64,000 nucleotides of DNA from JADCCX01 sp031431475 (GCA_031431475.1 JANPDL010000018.1:1-64000); one strand, 5' to 3'. Positions 15,317-24,037 are shown, counted from the stretch's first letter. Translations and numbers: made by a program. Notes: generated by a model not told the origin, from the letters alone.

Positions 15317-16535
15317 TTTCGCCAGTCTGCGGCTTCAGCCCGTAAGGTGCAACCAGCCGCCAGACATGGGCTGGGATCATCCATTTCATCTTTGACGGCA
15401 TCTCGCGGCGCAGGTGCAGCACGCTTTCCACTGCCTTCATCTCAACCCGCGCACGGGCGAATTCCAGCCCGCGCGGGCCAACGCGCGGCATCAGCCAGGC
15501 CACGATCGTGCGCAGCCAGTCTGGCATTCGCCGCAACGGCAGGCCGCCCGCCGCGAGTTCGACATTTTTGAGGAAACCCCTGACCGGCCCTGCACGTTTC
15601 CCGGCGCTTCCCGGTTCCGACAGCTTCACCTCGTTGCGGATCAGATCCAGCAATTCCTCGCCGCGTTCGTTGCGCACGAGCAGCCATTGCTCGCCTTCGC
15701 CGCCCATGTAGCCCACTGTGATGTCGGCCAGCGCATTGGTGTAATCGACGCAGGTCCGGCACGTCAGCGGAAAGAAATCCGGCCTGAGCTGGGATAGCGG
15801 CAGTTTCAGAAACGGAATCTCGCGCTTGCGCCCGTCATCGAAGCGCAATTCGACGTGATAATCCGCCCGGAACTCCAGATATGTGATGCTGTCCGGTTTC
15901 TCAGAGAGCAACGCCAGAAAATCGTGGAAATTCGCGGTTGTTGTGTTGTCTGAACAGGGCGTGCCGATCACATAAAGTCGCTCGAAGCCAAGCTCCCGCT
16001 CCAATGCTCGCAGTGCATGGACCTGACAGGGAATGCCGACAATGGCGAGGCGTTTGTGACCTGCATCACGCGCCGGCTCCAGCAGTTGGAGCAGCGGCGC
16101 ATAGCCCATGCGCATGCCCCGGCAGCGCATCATCTCATCCGGATCGGTGATCAGTACCGGCATCGGTTTCCACCGATCCACCGGATCGGCCGCGATGGCG
16201 ATCACTGCATCGACCAGATTGTTCCGAAGCAGCATCTCGCCTAGCCGGGTCGTGATGCCGGTCCATTGCGCGCCTTCCGCTGGTGTTTTCAACGAGGCCC
16301 GCCACATCTGGCGATAGGGACCGAAGAAACGCTCGTCGCCGCGTTCAGGATCGCGCGTCCGGCCATGCACCTGTGCTTCAAGCCCCGGATAATCCGGTTT
16401 GATGAACTGGCACGCGGTACCGCAGCGTTTGGGATCGGACGAACGCGAGATGCCGCAATCCGTGCACAGCGCCCGATGCGGTGCGCCGGGCGCCTGATCC
16501 TCAGATGTTGCGGGAGAGCGAAAGGGTGCGTTCAT
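15288..16535 (-). CDS. FrhB/BciB-family Fe-S flavoprotein reductase
   Basis: A 415-residue member of the coenzyme F420 hydrogenase/dehydrogenase beta-subunit family. Four N-terminal cysteines (24, 27, 38, 42) and a second set (FFPLTCRTCVDY) can bind Fe-S clusters, and GIPCQVHALR and TPCSDNTTTANF are family signatures. Relatives include ferredoxin-dependent divinyl-chlorophyllide 8-vinyl reductase (BciB) and 7-hydroxymethyl-chlorophyll reductase; no other bacteriochlorophyll gene is in the window, so another substrate is likely. It is translationally overlapped with the P450 downstream. Start ATG 16535. Confidence 0.85.
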   Translation of the reverse strand: MNAPFRSPATSEDQAPGAPHRALCTDCGISRSSDPKRCGTACQFIKPDYPGLEAQVHGRTRDPERGDERFFGPYRQMWRASLKTPAEGAQWTGITTRLGEMLLRNNLVDAVIAIAADPVDRWKPMPVLITDPDEMMRCRGMRMGYAPLLQLLEPARDAGHKRLAIVGIPCQVHALRALERELGFERLYVIGTPCSDNTTTANFHDFLALLSEKPDSITYLEFRADYHVELRFDDGRKREIPFLKLPLSQLRPDFFPLTCRTCVDYTNALADITVGYMGGEGEQWLLVRNERGEELLDLIRNEVKLSEPGSAGKRAGPVRGFLKNVELAAGGLPLRRMPDWLRTIVAWLMPRVGPRGLEFARARVEMKAVESVLHLRREMPSKMKWMIPAHVWRLVAPYGLKPQTGENDHGRDARH

Positions 16536-16613
16536 GCCTGCCTGCTGTTACCAAAAGCAGTGTAGCAGCCGAGACAATGACCGTAGCTTGGGGAAACTAC
16601 GCGCCTTGCGTGA

Positions 16614-17036
16614 TCAACTGCCTGGCGTCCAGGCCTTGTAATCGCCGCCAGTAGCCTGCCGCTCACCCTGTCCCAATGTTGATCCTTTTGGACGGTAGGC
16701 AAGCGCAGTCCCTGTCATATTGGGCACATGCGGCTGTTGCCATTCGCGCGGGGCGTAATCTTCCTGCGACGGGGCCTTTTCGTAGGTGAAAGCCAGCCAT
16801 CCTGCCCATCCCGGCGGCACGCGGGAAGCTTCCGCCTCACCGTTGTAGATTACCCAGCGGCGCTCATGGCCCAGAGCCTTGTCCTTCTCGCCGTTGCGCG
16901 AACGGTAATATGTATTGCCGAACTCATCATTGCCGACTTTCTCACCCTTGGCGCGTGTAAAGCGATCCATGCCGAAAGTGGATCCGTTCCACCATGTGAA
17001 AAATTTCAGGAAAAATGTTTTCAGGCCCATGCTCAT
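16614..17036 (-). CDS. NDUFA12-type NADH:ubiquinone oxidoreductase accessory subunit
   Basis: About 140 residues with the N-terminal LKTFFLKFFTWWNGSTFG characteristic of the 17.2-kDa (NDUFA12) subunit, followed by the GNTYYRSRNGEKDK and RRWVIYNGEAEAS blocks. In alphaproteobacteria and mitochondria this protein binds the matrix arm of complex I. It usually lies apart from the nuo operon, as here. ATG 17036 gives the family N-terminus; ATG 17030, two codons on, has a GGGGA site and is equally possible. The frame upstream of these is not family-like. A DUF2155 gene lies divergently next to it, as in many Hyphomicrobiales. Confidence 0.93.
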   Translation of the reverse strand: MSMGLKTFFLKFFTWWNGSTFGMDRFTRAKGEKVGNDEFGNTYYRSRNGEKDKALGHERRWVIYNGEAEASRVPPGWAGWLAFTYEKAPSQEDYAPREWQQPHVPNMTGTALAYRPKGSTLGQGERQATGGDYKAWTPGS

Positions 17037-17177
17037 CCCCGCAGTGGAATCCGCGCGCTGACGGTTTGATGAATGGCTTATGGAGCCTGTGCTGGAGTCT
17101 GTCCAGCCCGGCGGTTTCGTCACAAGAAGTGCTGCGCGACCCTTTTTTAGCCATGAAACGCATGCTATGCGCTGCAC

Positions 17178-17894
17178 ATGCGCACAATCCGAATCCTCGC
17201 ATCCACCGCAATCGCCTGTCTCGGGCTCCTGCCATCCGCAACGATGGCGATTGCCGACAAGTATCGTAACCCTACAGCGATCTTTGCCGGGCTCGACAAA
17301 ATCACCGGACGGATCATCGCTTTCGAGGTGTCAGTGAATGAGACCGTGCAGTTTGGCGCTTTGCAGCTGACTCCAAAGGTCTGCTACTCCCGGCCCATTA
17401 CGGAGAAGCCGCAAACCACGTCCTTCATCGAAGTTGACGAGATAACATCAGGCAACGAATACAAGCGCCTGTTCAATGGCTGGATGTTTGCGTCCAGCCC
17501 CGGCCTCAGCGCAATCGAGCATCCGGTTTACGATATCTGGCTCACGGGTTGCAAAGGCGCGGTCGAGAAGGATCTGATCAAGACGCCAGCCGAAGAAGAA
17601 GAAGTTGTCGCTGCGCCGTCCAATGATAATCAGCTGGCGAAACCTCTGGGGCCGGATGGCAAGCCACAGATTGACCCTGCCGAGCGGGCAGCTATGGAGC
17701 GCCGCCGTCAGCAGCAGACCAACCGATCCACAACAGCTGGTCCGATCCTGCCGGGGCAACCTCTGAATACGGCACCGTCCAACGCGCCGCGTGCCGCACC
17801 AAGCCAGAGTTTCTTCCCGCAGTTCAGTACCGGAGGCCGTGGAATTGGCGGTCAGAATCCTGGAATTCTGATCGATCCTGCCCGCAGCAACTGA
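17178..17894 (+). CDS. DUF2155 domain periplasmic protein
   Basis: 238 residues: a signal peptide (residues 1-26, ending TMAIA), then the DUF2155 domain with the signature ITGRIIAFEVSVNETVQFG and a pair of cysteines (PKVCYSRP, LTGCKG). A Pro/Gln/Asn-rich low-complexity tail follows, ending GILIDPARSN. The tail may be disordered. The function is unknown; the family is restricted mainly to alphaproteobacteria and probably periplasmic. It is divergent to the NDUFA12 gene and convergent with aat. Confidence 0.88.
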   Translation: MRTIRILASTAIACLGLLPSATMAIADKYRNPTAIFAGLDKITGRIIAFEVSVNETVQFGALQLTPKVCYSRPITEKPQTTSFIEVDEITSGNEYKRLFNGWMFASSPGLSAIEHPVYDIWLTGCKGAVEKDLIKTPAEEEEVVAAPSNDNQLAKPLGPDGKPQIDPAERAAMERRRQQQTNRSTTAGPILPGQPLNTAPSNAPRAAPSQSFFPQFSTGGRGIGGQNPGILIDPARSN

Positions 17895-17906
17895 TCAGGA
17901 CGCTGG

Positions 17907-18566
17907 CTACTTTGCCAGTTTCACTGCGCTGTCTCCGTCAAGATAATCCCGCCATGTTGTCGCATCCGGTATGACCGGTACCGCCTGCGCCAGCAGCACG
18001 TGGTAGAGACTCTTGTCGATATCGATCGCGCCGAACGTCGAGAGATGATCCGTGACGAATTGCGCATCCAGAAGCCGGTAGCCGCCCCGCTTCAGCCGCG
18101 CCACGAGATGCACCAGCGAGGCCTTTGAGGCATCCGTCGCCCTGTGGAACATGCTTTCACCAAAGAATGCCCCGCCTATGGAAATGCCGTAGAGTCCGCC
18201 GACAAGCGCGCCGTCCAGATAGGCCTCGATTGTGTGGCAATGCCCTTTATCGAAGAGATTGCGGTACAACGTCCGTATCGTTGTGTTGATCCATGTGTTC
18301 TCGCGCCCGGGCGCTGCCTCGGCGCAAGCCGTGATCACAGCATCGAAGTTGCGATCTGCGACAATCTCGAACACATCAGAGCGCACCGTCTTTGAGAGAC
18401 TTCGCGAGATGTGAAAGCCGTCAAGCGGCAAGATACCCCGGCGTTTGGGTTCATACCAGTGTAATCCAGGATCATCAGCACTTTCCGCCATGGGGAAGAT
18501 ACCGCAGCGGTAGGCCTGCAACAGCAGATCCGGCGTGATCTCCTCGGGTTTCTGCCTCGATGCCAT
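17907..18566 (-). CDS. aat: Leucyl/phenylalanyl-tRNA--protein transferase
   Basis: A 219-residue cytosolic enzyme of the N-end rule. It attaches Leu or Phe from the charged tRNA to proteins with N-terminal Arg or Lys, marking them for ClpS-ClpAP. The family signatures are visible: LLQAYRCGIFPMAES at the N-terminus, HWYEPKRRGILPLD, and the catalytic-core blocks GGLYGISIGGAFFGESMF and DAQFVTDHLSTFGA. The ATG 18566 gives the usual start, MASRQKPEE-ITPDLLLQAY; the upstream frame up to 18722 is a shadow of the divergent gene. It ends just 12 bases from the DUF2155 stop. Confidence 0.96.
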   Translation of the reverse strand: MASRQKPEEITPDLLLQAYRCGIFPMAESADDPGLHWYEPKRRGILPLDGFHISRSLSKTVRSDVFEIVADRNFDAVITACAEAAPGRENTWINTTIRTLYRNLFDKGHCHTIEAYLDGALVGGLYGISIGGAFFGESMFHRATDASKASLVHLVARLKRGGYRLLDAQFVTDHLSTFGAIDIDKSLYHVLLAQAVPVIPDATTWRDYLDGDSAVKLAK

Positions 18567-18678
18567 ACCGGTTTGTAGCCTGTCTTGGACGCGGGGCAAG
18601 CCTTCGAGATGGCAACCTGGTGTAAAGGCGACCATTCGCCCGATGGATTTTGTGGTCATGGCGTGAGAAAGACATAGT

Positions 18679-19872
18679 ATGGCTTCTGTAACGGCAATCC
18701 TGACCAATCCTGACGTTACCATTCTTGGCGGCGGGCCTATCGGCTACCTGGCCGCGTTGTGCATCGCTGATCGCCTGCCTGACACAAAACGAATCCGCTT
18801 GATCACCGGCAGGCGCGTGCCGCCCGCGGATGGCCGTGGCGCCGCGCTGGTCGGAAGATCGATGGCTATTCTTGATCATCTAGGTCTTGGCGAAGCGTTC
18901 CGGGCAGAAGGAGCCCCGCTCGCGGCCATCCGCATCATTGATGTCACGGGTCGGCTCGTCCGCGCGCCGACCACGACATTTCGCGCCTCTGACGCTGGCG
19001 AACCGCATTTTGGGGTCAGCCTCACCACCGCGCGCATTGTGGAGCTGATGGCCGAAAAGGCCCGTGCTGGAGGCCGTATCGAGATTTTACCTGTTGATAT
19101 CAAGGATGTCGCGCGAGATGAGCAGGGCTTTAGCCTCACGGATGATCAGGGCAGGGCGCATCACGCGCCGTTTCTGGTCGCCGCCGATGGCCAACGCTCA
19201 CTCGCCCGCGAAGCCGCCGGTATCGCGGTGCGCCGCTGGTCCTATCCGCAGATCGCGCTGACCTTTGCCGTGACGCACACGCTTGATCACGAGGAAATTT
19301 CGACTGAGTTTCACACGGCGGACGGACCGTTTACGTTGGTTCCCGCCGGTGATCGCCTCTCGACCGTGGTGTGGATGACACGTACGGACGAGGCCGAGCG
19401 ATTGATGGCAATGGACGAAGTGACTTTCGCCCGCACTGCCGAGAAAACCTGCCGGTCCATTTTGGGCAAACTGAAGCTGGCCAGCCCGCGCGGGGCTTAT
19501 CCGATGGGCGGCTTGCTGGCTGAACGCTTCACGGCACCGGGCATTGCACTTGTGGGCGAGACTGGTCACGCTTTCCCGCCGATTGGCGCACAGGGCATGA
19601 ATCTGGGCTTCCGCGATGCCGATACGCTTGCGGATGCTTTGAAAAATGCCTTCGCGGACGGGCATGTGGCTGACCCGGCTGAATCTCTCGTGCACTGGGA
19701 TCGTGATCGCCGCAGCGATTCTGGCCTGCGCACCGCAGGTGTGGATGCCTTCAACCGCTCGCTGCTGACAGACCTGCTTCCCGTCACCATGGCGCGGGGA
19801 TTGGGGCTTGCCGCGCTCAAGAACATCCCGCCGTTGCGCCGCGCTGTCATGCGCGCAGGTCTGGGACAATAA
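18679..19872 (+). CDS. UbiH/UbiF/COQ6-family FAD-dependent monooxygenase
   Basis: A 397-residue class A flavin monooxygenase. It has the Rossmann dinucleotide motif ILGGGPIGYLAA at residue 15, the central VAADGQRS (DG) motif, and the second FAD motif VGETGHAFPPIGAQGMNLGF, which has Glu in place of the usual Asp in the GD motif. Such enzymes hydroxylate the ring of ubiquinone precursors at the inner membrane; which position cannot be deduced. The gene is divergent to aat, starting 112 bases away. It could be UbiH, UbiL or another single-ring hydroxylase. Confidence 0.85.
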   Translation: MASVTAILTNPDVTILGGGPIGYLAALCIADRLPDTKRIRLITGRRVPPADGRGAALVGRSMAILDHLGLGEAFRAEGAPLAAIRIIDVTGRLVRAPTTTFRASDAGEPHFGVSLTTARIVELMAEKARAGGRIEILPVDIKDVARDEQGFSLTDDQGRAHHAPFLVAADGQRSLAREAAGIAVRRWSYPQIALTFAVTHTLDHEEISTEFHTADGPFTLVPAGDRLSTVVWMTRTDEAERLMAMDEVTFARTAEKTCRSILGKLKLASPRGAYPMGGLLAERFTAPGIALVGETGHAFPPIGAQGMNLGFRDADTLADALKNAFADGHVADPAESLVHWDRDRRSDSGLRTAGVDAFNRSLLTDLLPVTMARGLGLAALKNIPPLRRAVMRAGLGQ

Positions 19873-19891
19873 CCTGGGTCTTGGACAGTAG

Positions 19892-20860
19892 CTACCTACT
19901 CGGAAATAGATCGTGTGGGATCAGGTCTCCCGCAATGAGATACAAAAACACTGTCACGGTCAGGACAGAGACAATTGTTCCCACCAGCACGCCGTTGGAC
20001 GCCCGCTGCACATAGACATCGTATTGCCGTGCCATGACGAAGACATTGCCTGCGGGCGGCAGAGCGGCCATCAGCATAGCAGTGAATACCCAGGCCCGGT
20101 CGAAGTCACCCACGATGGACAGCACCACCCAAACCAGCAGCGGATGAAAGATCAGCTTGATGAAAAGGTGGATCGGCAGCTCTTTCGGCACGCCTTCATA
20201 AGGTCTGAGCGCCACCGTGACGCCCAGCGCGAACAGGGCGCAGGGAGCGGCGGCGCGGGCCAGAAAATCAATGAGTTGGCCGATGGCCGTAGGCGGCTGA
20301 TATTTGAAATAGGCCGCCAGCACCGCAATTGCAGTTGCGATGTTGAAAGGATGCGTCACGACCTTGATCACGACATATTTCGTCGTGTCCCAGATCTTCA
20401 TCTTCTCCGTGCCGCCCATGCCCATCATGAACGGCACGATGGTGAAAAACAGGATGCAGTCGAAGACGAACACCAGTGCGGTCGGCACTGCAGCCGCAGG
20501 GCCAACGGCGGCCAGCGTGATACCCGGTCCCATGTATCCCACGTTGGAATATCCGCCGAGCGCGCCCTGGATCGCGGCTGACTTGATATCACCGCCCGTG
20601 AGCCAGATCGCCACGGCGAAGGAAATGGCGAAAGCGATGTAGGTGCACAACGTCGTGGACAGGATGAACGGCCAGTTCGAGAGCTGCTCGAACGGCGTGG
20701 TTGCAATCAGCTTGTAGAACAGCGCAGGCAGCGAGACATAAACGACGAAGAAATTCATCCACGCCAGACCATCCTCTGGCAGCTTGCGAATCTTGCCGCA
20801 GAAGAAGCCAAGGAAGATGAGCCCGAAGAAGGGGAGGGCGAGGGAAAGGACTTGAGCCAT
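19892..20860 (-). CDS. AEC (auxin efflux carrier) family transporter
   Basis: A 322-residue inner-membrane permease with about ten hydrophobic helices. The split is typical of the AEC/BASS-like fold: five helices, a cytosolic loop around residue 155 (GGTEKMKIWDTTKY), five helices. Conserved GGYSNVGYMGP and ALPPAGNVFVMARQYD patches mark the transport site. Substrates in bacteria are carboxylates such as malonate or malate, but none can be inferred here. It is divergent to hspQ with about 147 bases between them and convergent with the monooxygenase gene. Confidence 0.92.
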   Translation of the reverse strand: MAQVLSLALPFFGLIFLGFFCGKIRKLPEDGLAWMNFFVVYVSLPALFYKLIATTPFEQLSNWPFILSTTLCTYIAFAISFAVAIWLTGGDIKSAAIQGALGGYSNVGYMGPGITLAAVGPAAAVPTALVFVFDCILFFTIVPFMMGMGGTEKMKIWDTTKYVVIKVVTHPFNIATAIAVLAAYFKYQPPTAIGQLIDFLARAAAPCALFALGVTVALRPYEGVPKELPIHLFIKLIFHPLLVWVVLSIVGDFDRAWVFTAMLMAALPPAGNVFVMARQYDVYVQRASNGVLVGTIVSVLTVTVFLYLIAGDLIPHDLFPSR

Positions 20861-21007
20861 TATGCCGGGATTGCTGTTGCGTGGTCGCTATCAGGTCCGC
20901 GCCGGACGGTCCATCCCGCTGGTCTGCGTCATTCGGCCAATCATGAGACCTTTTGGGGCATTGAGCTCCCCGCAAGGCATGCTATCGTAAGCAATTGAAG
21001 GTGAGAG

Positions 21008-21349
21008 ATGAACGAGCTCAGCAAGGAAAAAACCGCGAAATACATGATTGGCAGTGTGGTGAAGCACCGCATCTATCCGTTTCGCGGCGTCGTGTTTGAT
21101 ATCGATCCGGTGTTCAACAACACTGAGGAATGGTGGAACGCTATCCCCGAAGAGGTGCGCCCCAACCGCGATCAGCCGTTCTACCATTTGCTCGCCGAAA
21201 ACGCCGAGACGGAATATGTGGCCTATGTGTCGGAACAGAACCTGGTGCCGGACCAGTCGAGCGATCCTTTGCGCCATCCGCAGATCAGCGAGATTTTCGT
21301 GAAGACGCGGGACGGGAAACTAAAGGCGAGAAGCCTGAACTTGCAGTGA
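21008..21349 (+). CDS. hspQ: Heat shock protein HspQ
   Basis: 113 residues, with the diagnostic KYMIGSVVKHRIYPFRGVVFD, EEWWNAIP and QPFYHLLAEN. HspQ binds hemimethylated DNA and acts as a specificity-enhancing factor and substrate of the Lon protease. The start ATG follows GGTGAGAG. The stop overlaps the next start in GTGA, so a LysE-family exporter is co-translated with it. Confidence 0.95.
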   Translation: MNELSKEKTAKYMIGSVVKHRIYPFRGVVFDIDPVFNNTEEWWNAIPEEVRPNRDQPFYHLLAENAETEYVAYVSEQNLVPDQSSDPLRHPQISEIFVKTRDGKLKARSLNLQ

Positions 21350-21957
21350 CCATCGAATTCCTCATCACCACCCTGATCGTCGTGGCCTCGCCCGGCACCG
21401 GCGCTGTCTTCACCATCGCCACCGGCTTGGCGCGCGGTGGAAAGGCCAGCATTGTGGCGGCCTTCGGCTGTACTTTGGGGATCATTCCCCACATGCTGGC
21501 GGCGATCACCGGACTGGCGGCAATCCTCCACACCAGCGCGTTGGCCTTCGCCGTGCTGAAATATCTCGGTGTGGCCTATCTGCTTTATATGGCGTGGAGT
21601 TCCCTGCAGGAGCGCGGCGCGCTCAGTGTCGAACCGGACCGTGAGCAGCGCTCGGCGTGGCAGGTGATTGTCCACGCCGTCCTGATCAACATCCTGAACC
21701 CGAAGCTCACGATCTTCTTCTTCGCCTTTCTGCCGCAATTCATCAGTGTGGACGAGACCAACCCGCTGCCGCAGATGCTCGGGATGAGCGGCATCTTCAT
21801 GCTGATGACCTTTGTCGTCTTCGCGGCCTATGGCCTTCTGGCCGCATCGGTGCGCGATCAGGTGCTGGCAAGCCCGCAGGTACTGGCCTGGATGCGCCGG
21901 GCGTTTGCAGGGGCTTTTGCGGCGCTGGGGGCCAAGCTGGCACTGACGGAGCGGTAA
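21346..21957 (+). CDS. LysE family amino acid/metabolite exporter
   Basis: 203 residues with six hydrophobic helices and the LysE family signature at the N-terminus (VASPGTGAVFTIATGLARGG), where the PGP of typical members is PGT. The NILNPKLTIFFFAFLPQF block of helix 4 is also present. Members export amino acids, homoserine lactones or related metabolites. The GTG start at 21346 overlaps the hspQ stop by four bases; frames extending upstream within hspQ are shadows. It is followed by a paired REP element. Confidence 0.92.
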   Translation: MTIEFLITTLIVVASPGTGAVFTIATGLARGGKASIVAAFGCTLGIIPHMLAAITGLAAILHTSALAFAVLKYLGVAYLLYMAWSSLQERGALSVEPDREQRSAWQVIVHAVLINILNPKLTIFFFAFLPQFISVDETNPLPQMLGMSGIFMLMTFVVFAAYGLLAASVRDQVLASPQVLAWMRRAFAGAFAALGAKLALTER

Positions 21958-21966
21958 GCCCTAAGA

Positions 21967-22109
21967 TTGCATCGACATCGTGCGTGCTTCGAGACGGCGC
22001 AAGAGCGCCTCCTCAGCATGAGGAATATTGGAGAACTGCAAAATACAAAGCTCCTCATGCTGAGGAGCGCCTAAAAGCGCGTCTCGAAGCACGCACAGCG
22101 CTGATGCAA
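21967..22109. repeat. Paired inverted REP-type element
   Basis: Two inverted arms: 21967-22024 reads TTGCATC...CGTGCGTGCTTCGAGAC...CTCAGCATGAGGA, and 22052-22109 is its reverse (TCCTCATGCTGAGGA...GTCTCGAAGCACGCAC...GATGCAA). A 27-base AT-rich centre separates them. The whole can fold into one long cruciform. It belongs to the same family as elements near 7.34 kb and 42.4 kb and sits between two convergent genes. Confidence 0.8.
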
Positions 22110-22112
22110 CAT

Positions 22113-22139
22113 AAAAAAAGCCCCGGATTGCTCCGGGGC
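22113..22139 (-). terminator. Rho-independent terminator of glnA
   Basis: On the minus strand, GCCCCGGA, a four-base loop and TCCGGGGC (22139-22120) are followed by seven T. It lies 28 bases after the glnA stop. On the plus strand it also ends in T, so it may work for the upstream lysE transcript too. Confidence 0.88.
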
Positions 22140-22166
22140 TTTTGCATAATATCATTATATTTCCGC

Positions 22167-23576
22167 TCAGTACGAGTAATACATCACGTACTCGACCGGA
22201 TGCGGGGTGTGCTCGAAGCGGATCACGTCCTGCATCTTCAGTTCGATGTATGCGTCGATCATGTCGTTCGAGAACACGCCGCCTGCCGTGAGGAAGCTGC
22301 GGTCCTTGTCGAGCGAGGTCAGGGCTTCGCGCAAGCTGCCGCAGACCGTCGGGATCTTCTTCAACTCGCGCGGGGGCAGATCGTAGAGGTCCTTGTCCAT
22401 CGCTTCGCCCGGGTGGATCTTGTTGGCGATGCCGTCGAGGCCTGCCATCAGGAGCGCCGAGAAGGCAAGGTAGGGGTTTGCCATCGGGTCAGGGAAGCGC
22501 ACTTCAACGCGCTTTGCCTTGGGCGAATTCGTCCACGGAATACGGCACGATGCCGAGCGGTTGCGGGCTGAGTAAGCCAGCAGAACCGGGGCTTCGAAGC
22601 CTGGCACCAGACGCTTGTAGGAGTTTGTGGACGGGTTGGTGAAGGCATTGAGCGCCTTGGCATGCTTGATGATGCCGCCGATGTAAAACAGGCAGGCTTC
22701 CGAGAGGCCAGCATACTTGTCGCCGGCGAACATCGGCTTGCCGCCCTTCCAGATCGACTGGTGCACATGCATGCCCGAACCGTTGTCGCCGTAGACGGGC
22801 TTCGGCATGAATGTCGCCGATTTGCCATAGCTCTGGGCCACGTTGTGGATGCAGTACTTGTAGTACTGCATCTGGTCGGCGATGGTCACGAGGGTGGCGA
22901 ACTTCATGCCGAGCTCATGCTGGGCCGACGCCACTTCGTGGTGATGCTTCTCGACACCCACGCCCATGGCACCCATGGCCGCCAGCATTTCGCCGCGCAT
23001 GTCCTGCGAGGCATCGTTCGGTGGAACCGGGAAGTAGCCGCCCTTGACGGGTACACGGTGGCCGAGGTTGCCGCCTTCATAGTCTGTCTGGCCATTGGTC
23101 GGCAGTTCGACCGCATCAACCTTGTAGCCCGTGTTGTACATGTCGGCGGAGAACTTCACATCATCGAACACGAAGAACTCGGCTTCCGGGCCGAAGTAGG
23201 CCGTATCACCCACGCCGGTGGACTTCAGGTAGGCTTCGGCGCGCTTGGCGATGGAGCGCGGGTCGCGGTCATAGTTCTGGCCGGACACGGGGTCGAGAAC
23301 GTCGCACAGGATGTTCATCGTGGAAGCGGCGAAGAACGGGTCCATGACGGCAGTCTCAAGATCGGGCTTGAGCAGCATGTCGGACTCATTGATGGCCTTC
23401 CAGCCGGCAATCGAAGAACCGTCGAACATCAGGCCTTCATCCAGGCAATCCTCATCGACGAATGTGACGTCGAAAGTGACGTGCTGCAGCTTGCCGCGCG
23501 GATCGGTGAAGCGGAAATCGACGTACTTGACGTCCTGATCCTTGAGCTTCTTCAGAATTTCTTTCGACGTCGCCAT
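22167..23576 (-). CDS. glnA: Glutamine synthetase type I
   Basis: 469 residues, the standard length of a dodecameric GSI-beta. It makes glutamine from glutamate, ammonia and ATP in the cytosol. Seen: the N-terminal beta-grasp region (YVDFRFTDPRGKLQHVTFD), MFDGSSIAGWKAINESDM, the ATP-site KPVYGDNGSGMHVHQSIWK, and the adenylylation loop DLYDLPPREL with Tyr398 equivalent to E. coli Tyr397. Adenylylation control by GlnE is therefore expected. The start at 23576 follows AGAGGA. It is downstream of glnB in what looks like a single nitrogen-regulated operon; a terminator follows. Confidence 0.98.
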   Translation of the reverse strand: MATSKEILKKLKDQDVKYVDFRFTDPRGKLQHVTFDVTFVDEDCLDEGLMFDGSSIAGWKAINESDMLLKPDLETAVMDPFFAASTMNILCDVLDPVSGQNYDRDPRSIAKRAEAYLKSTGVGDTAYFGPEAEFFVFDDVKFSADMYNTGYKVDAVELPTNGQTDYEGGNLGHRVPVKGGYFPVPPNDASQDMRGEMLAAMGAMGVGVEKHHHEVASAQHELGMKFATLVTIADQMQYYKYCIHNVAQSYGKSATFMPKPVYGDNGSGMHVHQSIWKGGKPMFAGDKYAGLSEACLFYIGGIIKHAKALNAFTNPSTNSYKRLVPGFEAPVLLAYSARNRSASCRIPWTNSPKAKRVEVRFPDPMANPYLAFSALLMAGLDGIANKIHPGEAMDKDLYDLPPRELKKIPTVCGSLREALTSLDKDRSFLTAGGVFSNDMIDAYIELKMQDVIRFEHTPHPVEYVMYYSY

Positions 23577-23616
23577 GATATCCTCTTTGGACTGGGCTTT
23601 TGGGGAAGGGTTTGGG

Positions 23617-23955
23617 TTAGATAGCGTCGGCGCCGGTCTCGCCGGTGCGGATTCGAATGACTTGTTCAACTGAGGTGACGAAAATCTTGCCGTCGCCGAT
23701 GCGACCGGTCTGTGCCGCGCCCTTGATGGCATCCACGGCCTTGGCGAGCAGGGCATCGGTCACGACGACCTCCAGCTTCACCTTGGGCAGGAAATCAACG
23801 ATGTACTCGGCGCCGCGATAAAGCTCGGTATGGCCCTTCTGGCGACCGAAACCCTTGGCCTCGATCACCGTGATACCCTGGACGCCCACTTCCTGCAGGG
23901 CCTCCTTCACTTCATCGAGCTTGAACGGTTTGATGATGGCTTCGATTTTTTTCAT
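23617..23955 (-). CDS. glnB: Nitrogen regulatory protein P-II
   Basis: 112 residues, the exact canonical length. It has the start MKKIEAIIKPFKLDEVKEAL, the T-loop with Tyr51 (the uridylylation site) in ELYRGAEYIVDF, and the C-terminal TGRIGDGKIFV ATP-binding signature. PII senses 2-oxoglutarate, ATP/ADP and glutamine (through GlnD) and controls NtrB and GlnE. It lies 40 bases upstream of glnA, and a good sigma-54 promoter is found before it. An in-frame ATG at 24093 is rejected. Confidence 0.97.
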   Translation of the reverse strand: MKKIEAIIKPFKLDEVKEALQEVGVQGITVIEAKGFGRQKGHTELYRGAEYIVDFLPKVKLEVVVTDALLAKAVDAIKGAAQTGRIGDGKIFVTSVEQVIRIRTGETGADAI

Positions 23956-24020
23956 GGTCTTACCGCGATATCGGGGGGGCTGACACGCGGCCTTCCTGTC
24001 ACTTTGTGCCGATGGATGCA

Positions 24021-24037
24021 AGCAGGGGGCGTGCCAA
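24021..24037 (-). promoter_or_regulatory. Sigma-54 promoter of glnB-glnA
   Basis: On the minus strand TTGGCACG-CCCC-CTGCT (24037-24021) matches the RpoN consensus TGGCACG-N4-TTGC with one mismatch and correct -24/-12 spacing, placing transcription start near 24010. This implies NtrC-dependent induction under nitrogen limitation. A TATAAT on the same strand at 24134-24129 may mark an additional sigma-70 promoter. No clear NtrC dyad was identified by eye. Confidence 0.75.

Noticed and set aside
13730..15571. 613-codon frame antisense to the P450 and FrhB-like genes
   Set aside because: Both sense frames are supported by catalytic motifs; the antisense product is Arg/His-rich without domains.
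21130..21345. N-terminal extension of the LysE gene into hspQ
   Set aside because: This segment is the out-of-frame shadow of hspQ; LysE proteins begin at the GTG at 21346.
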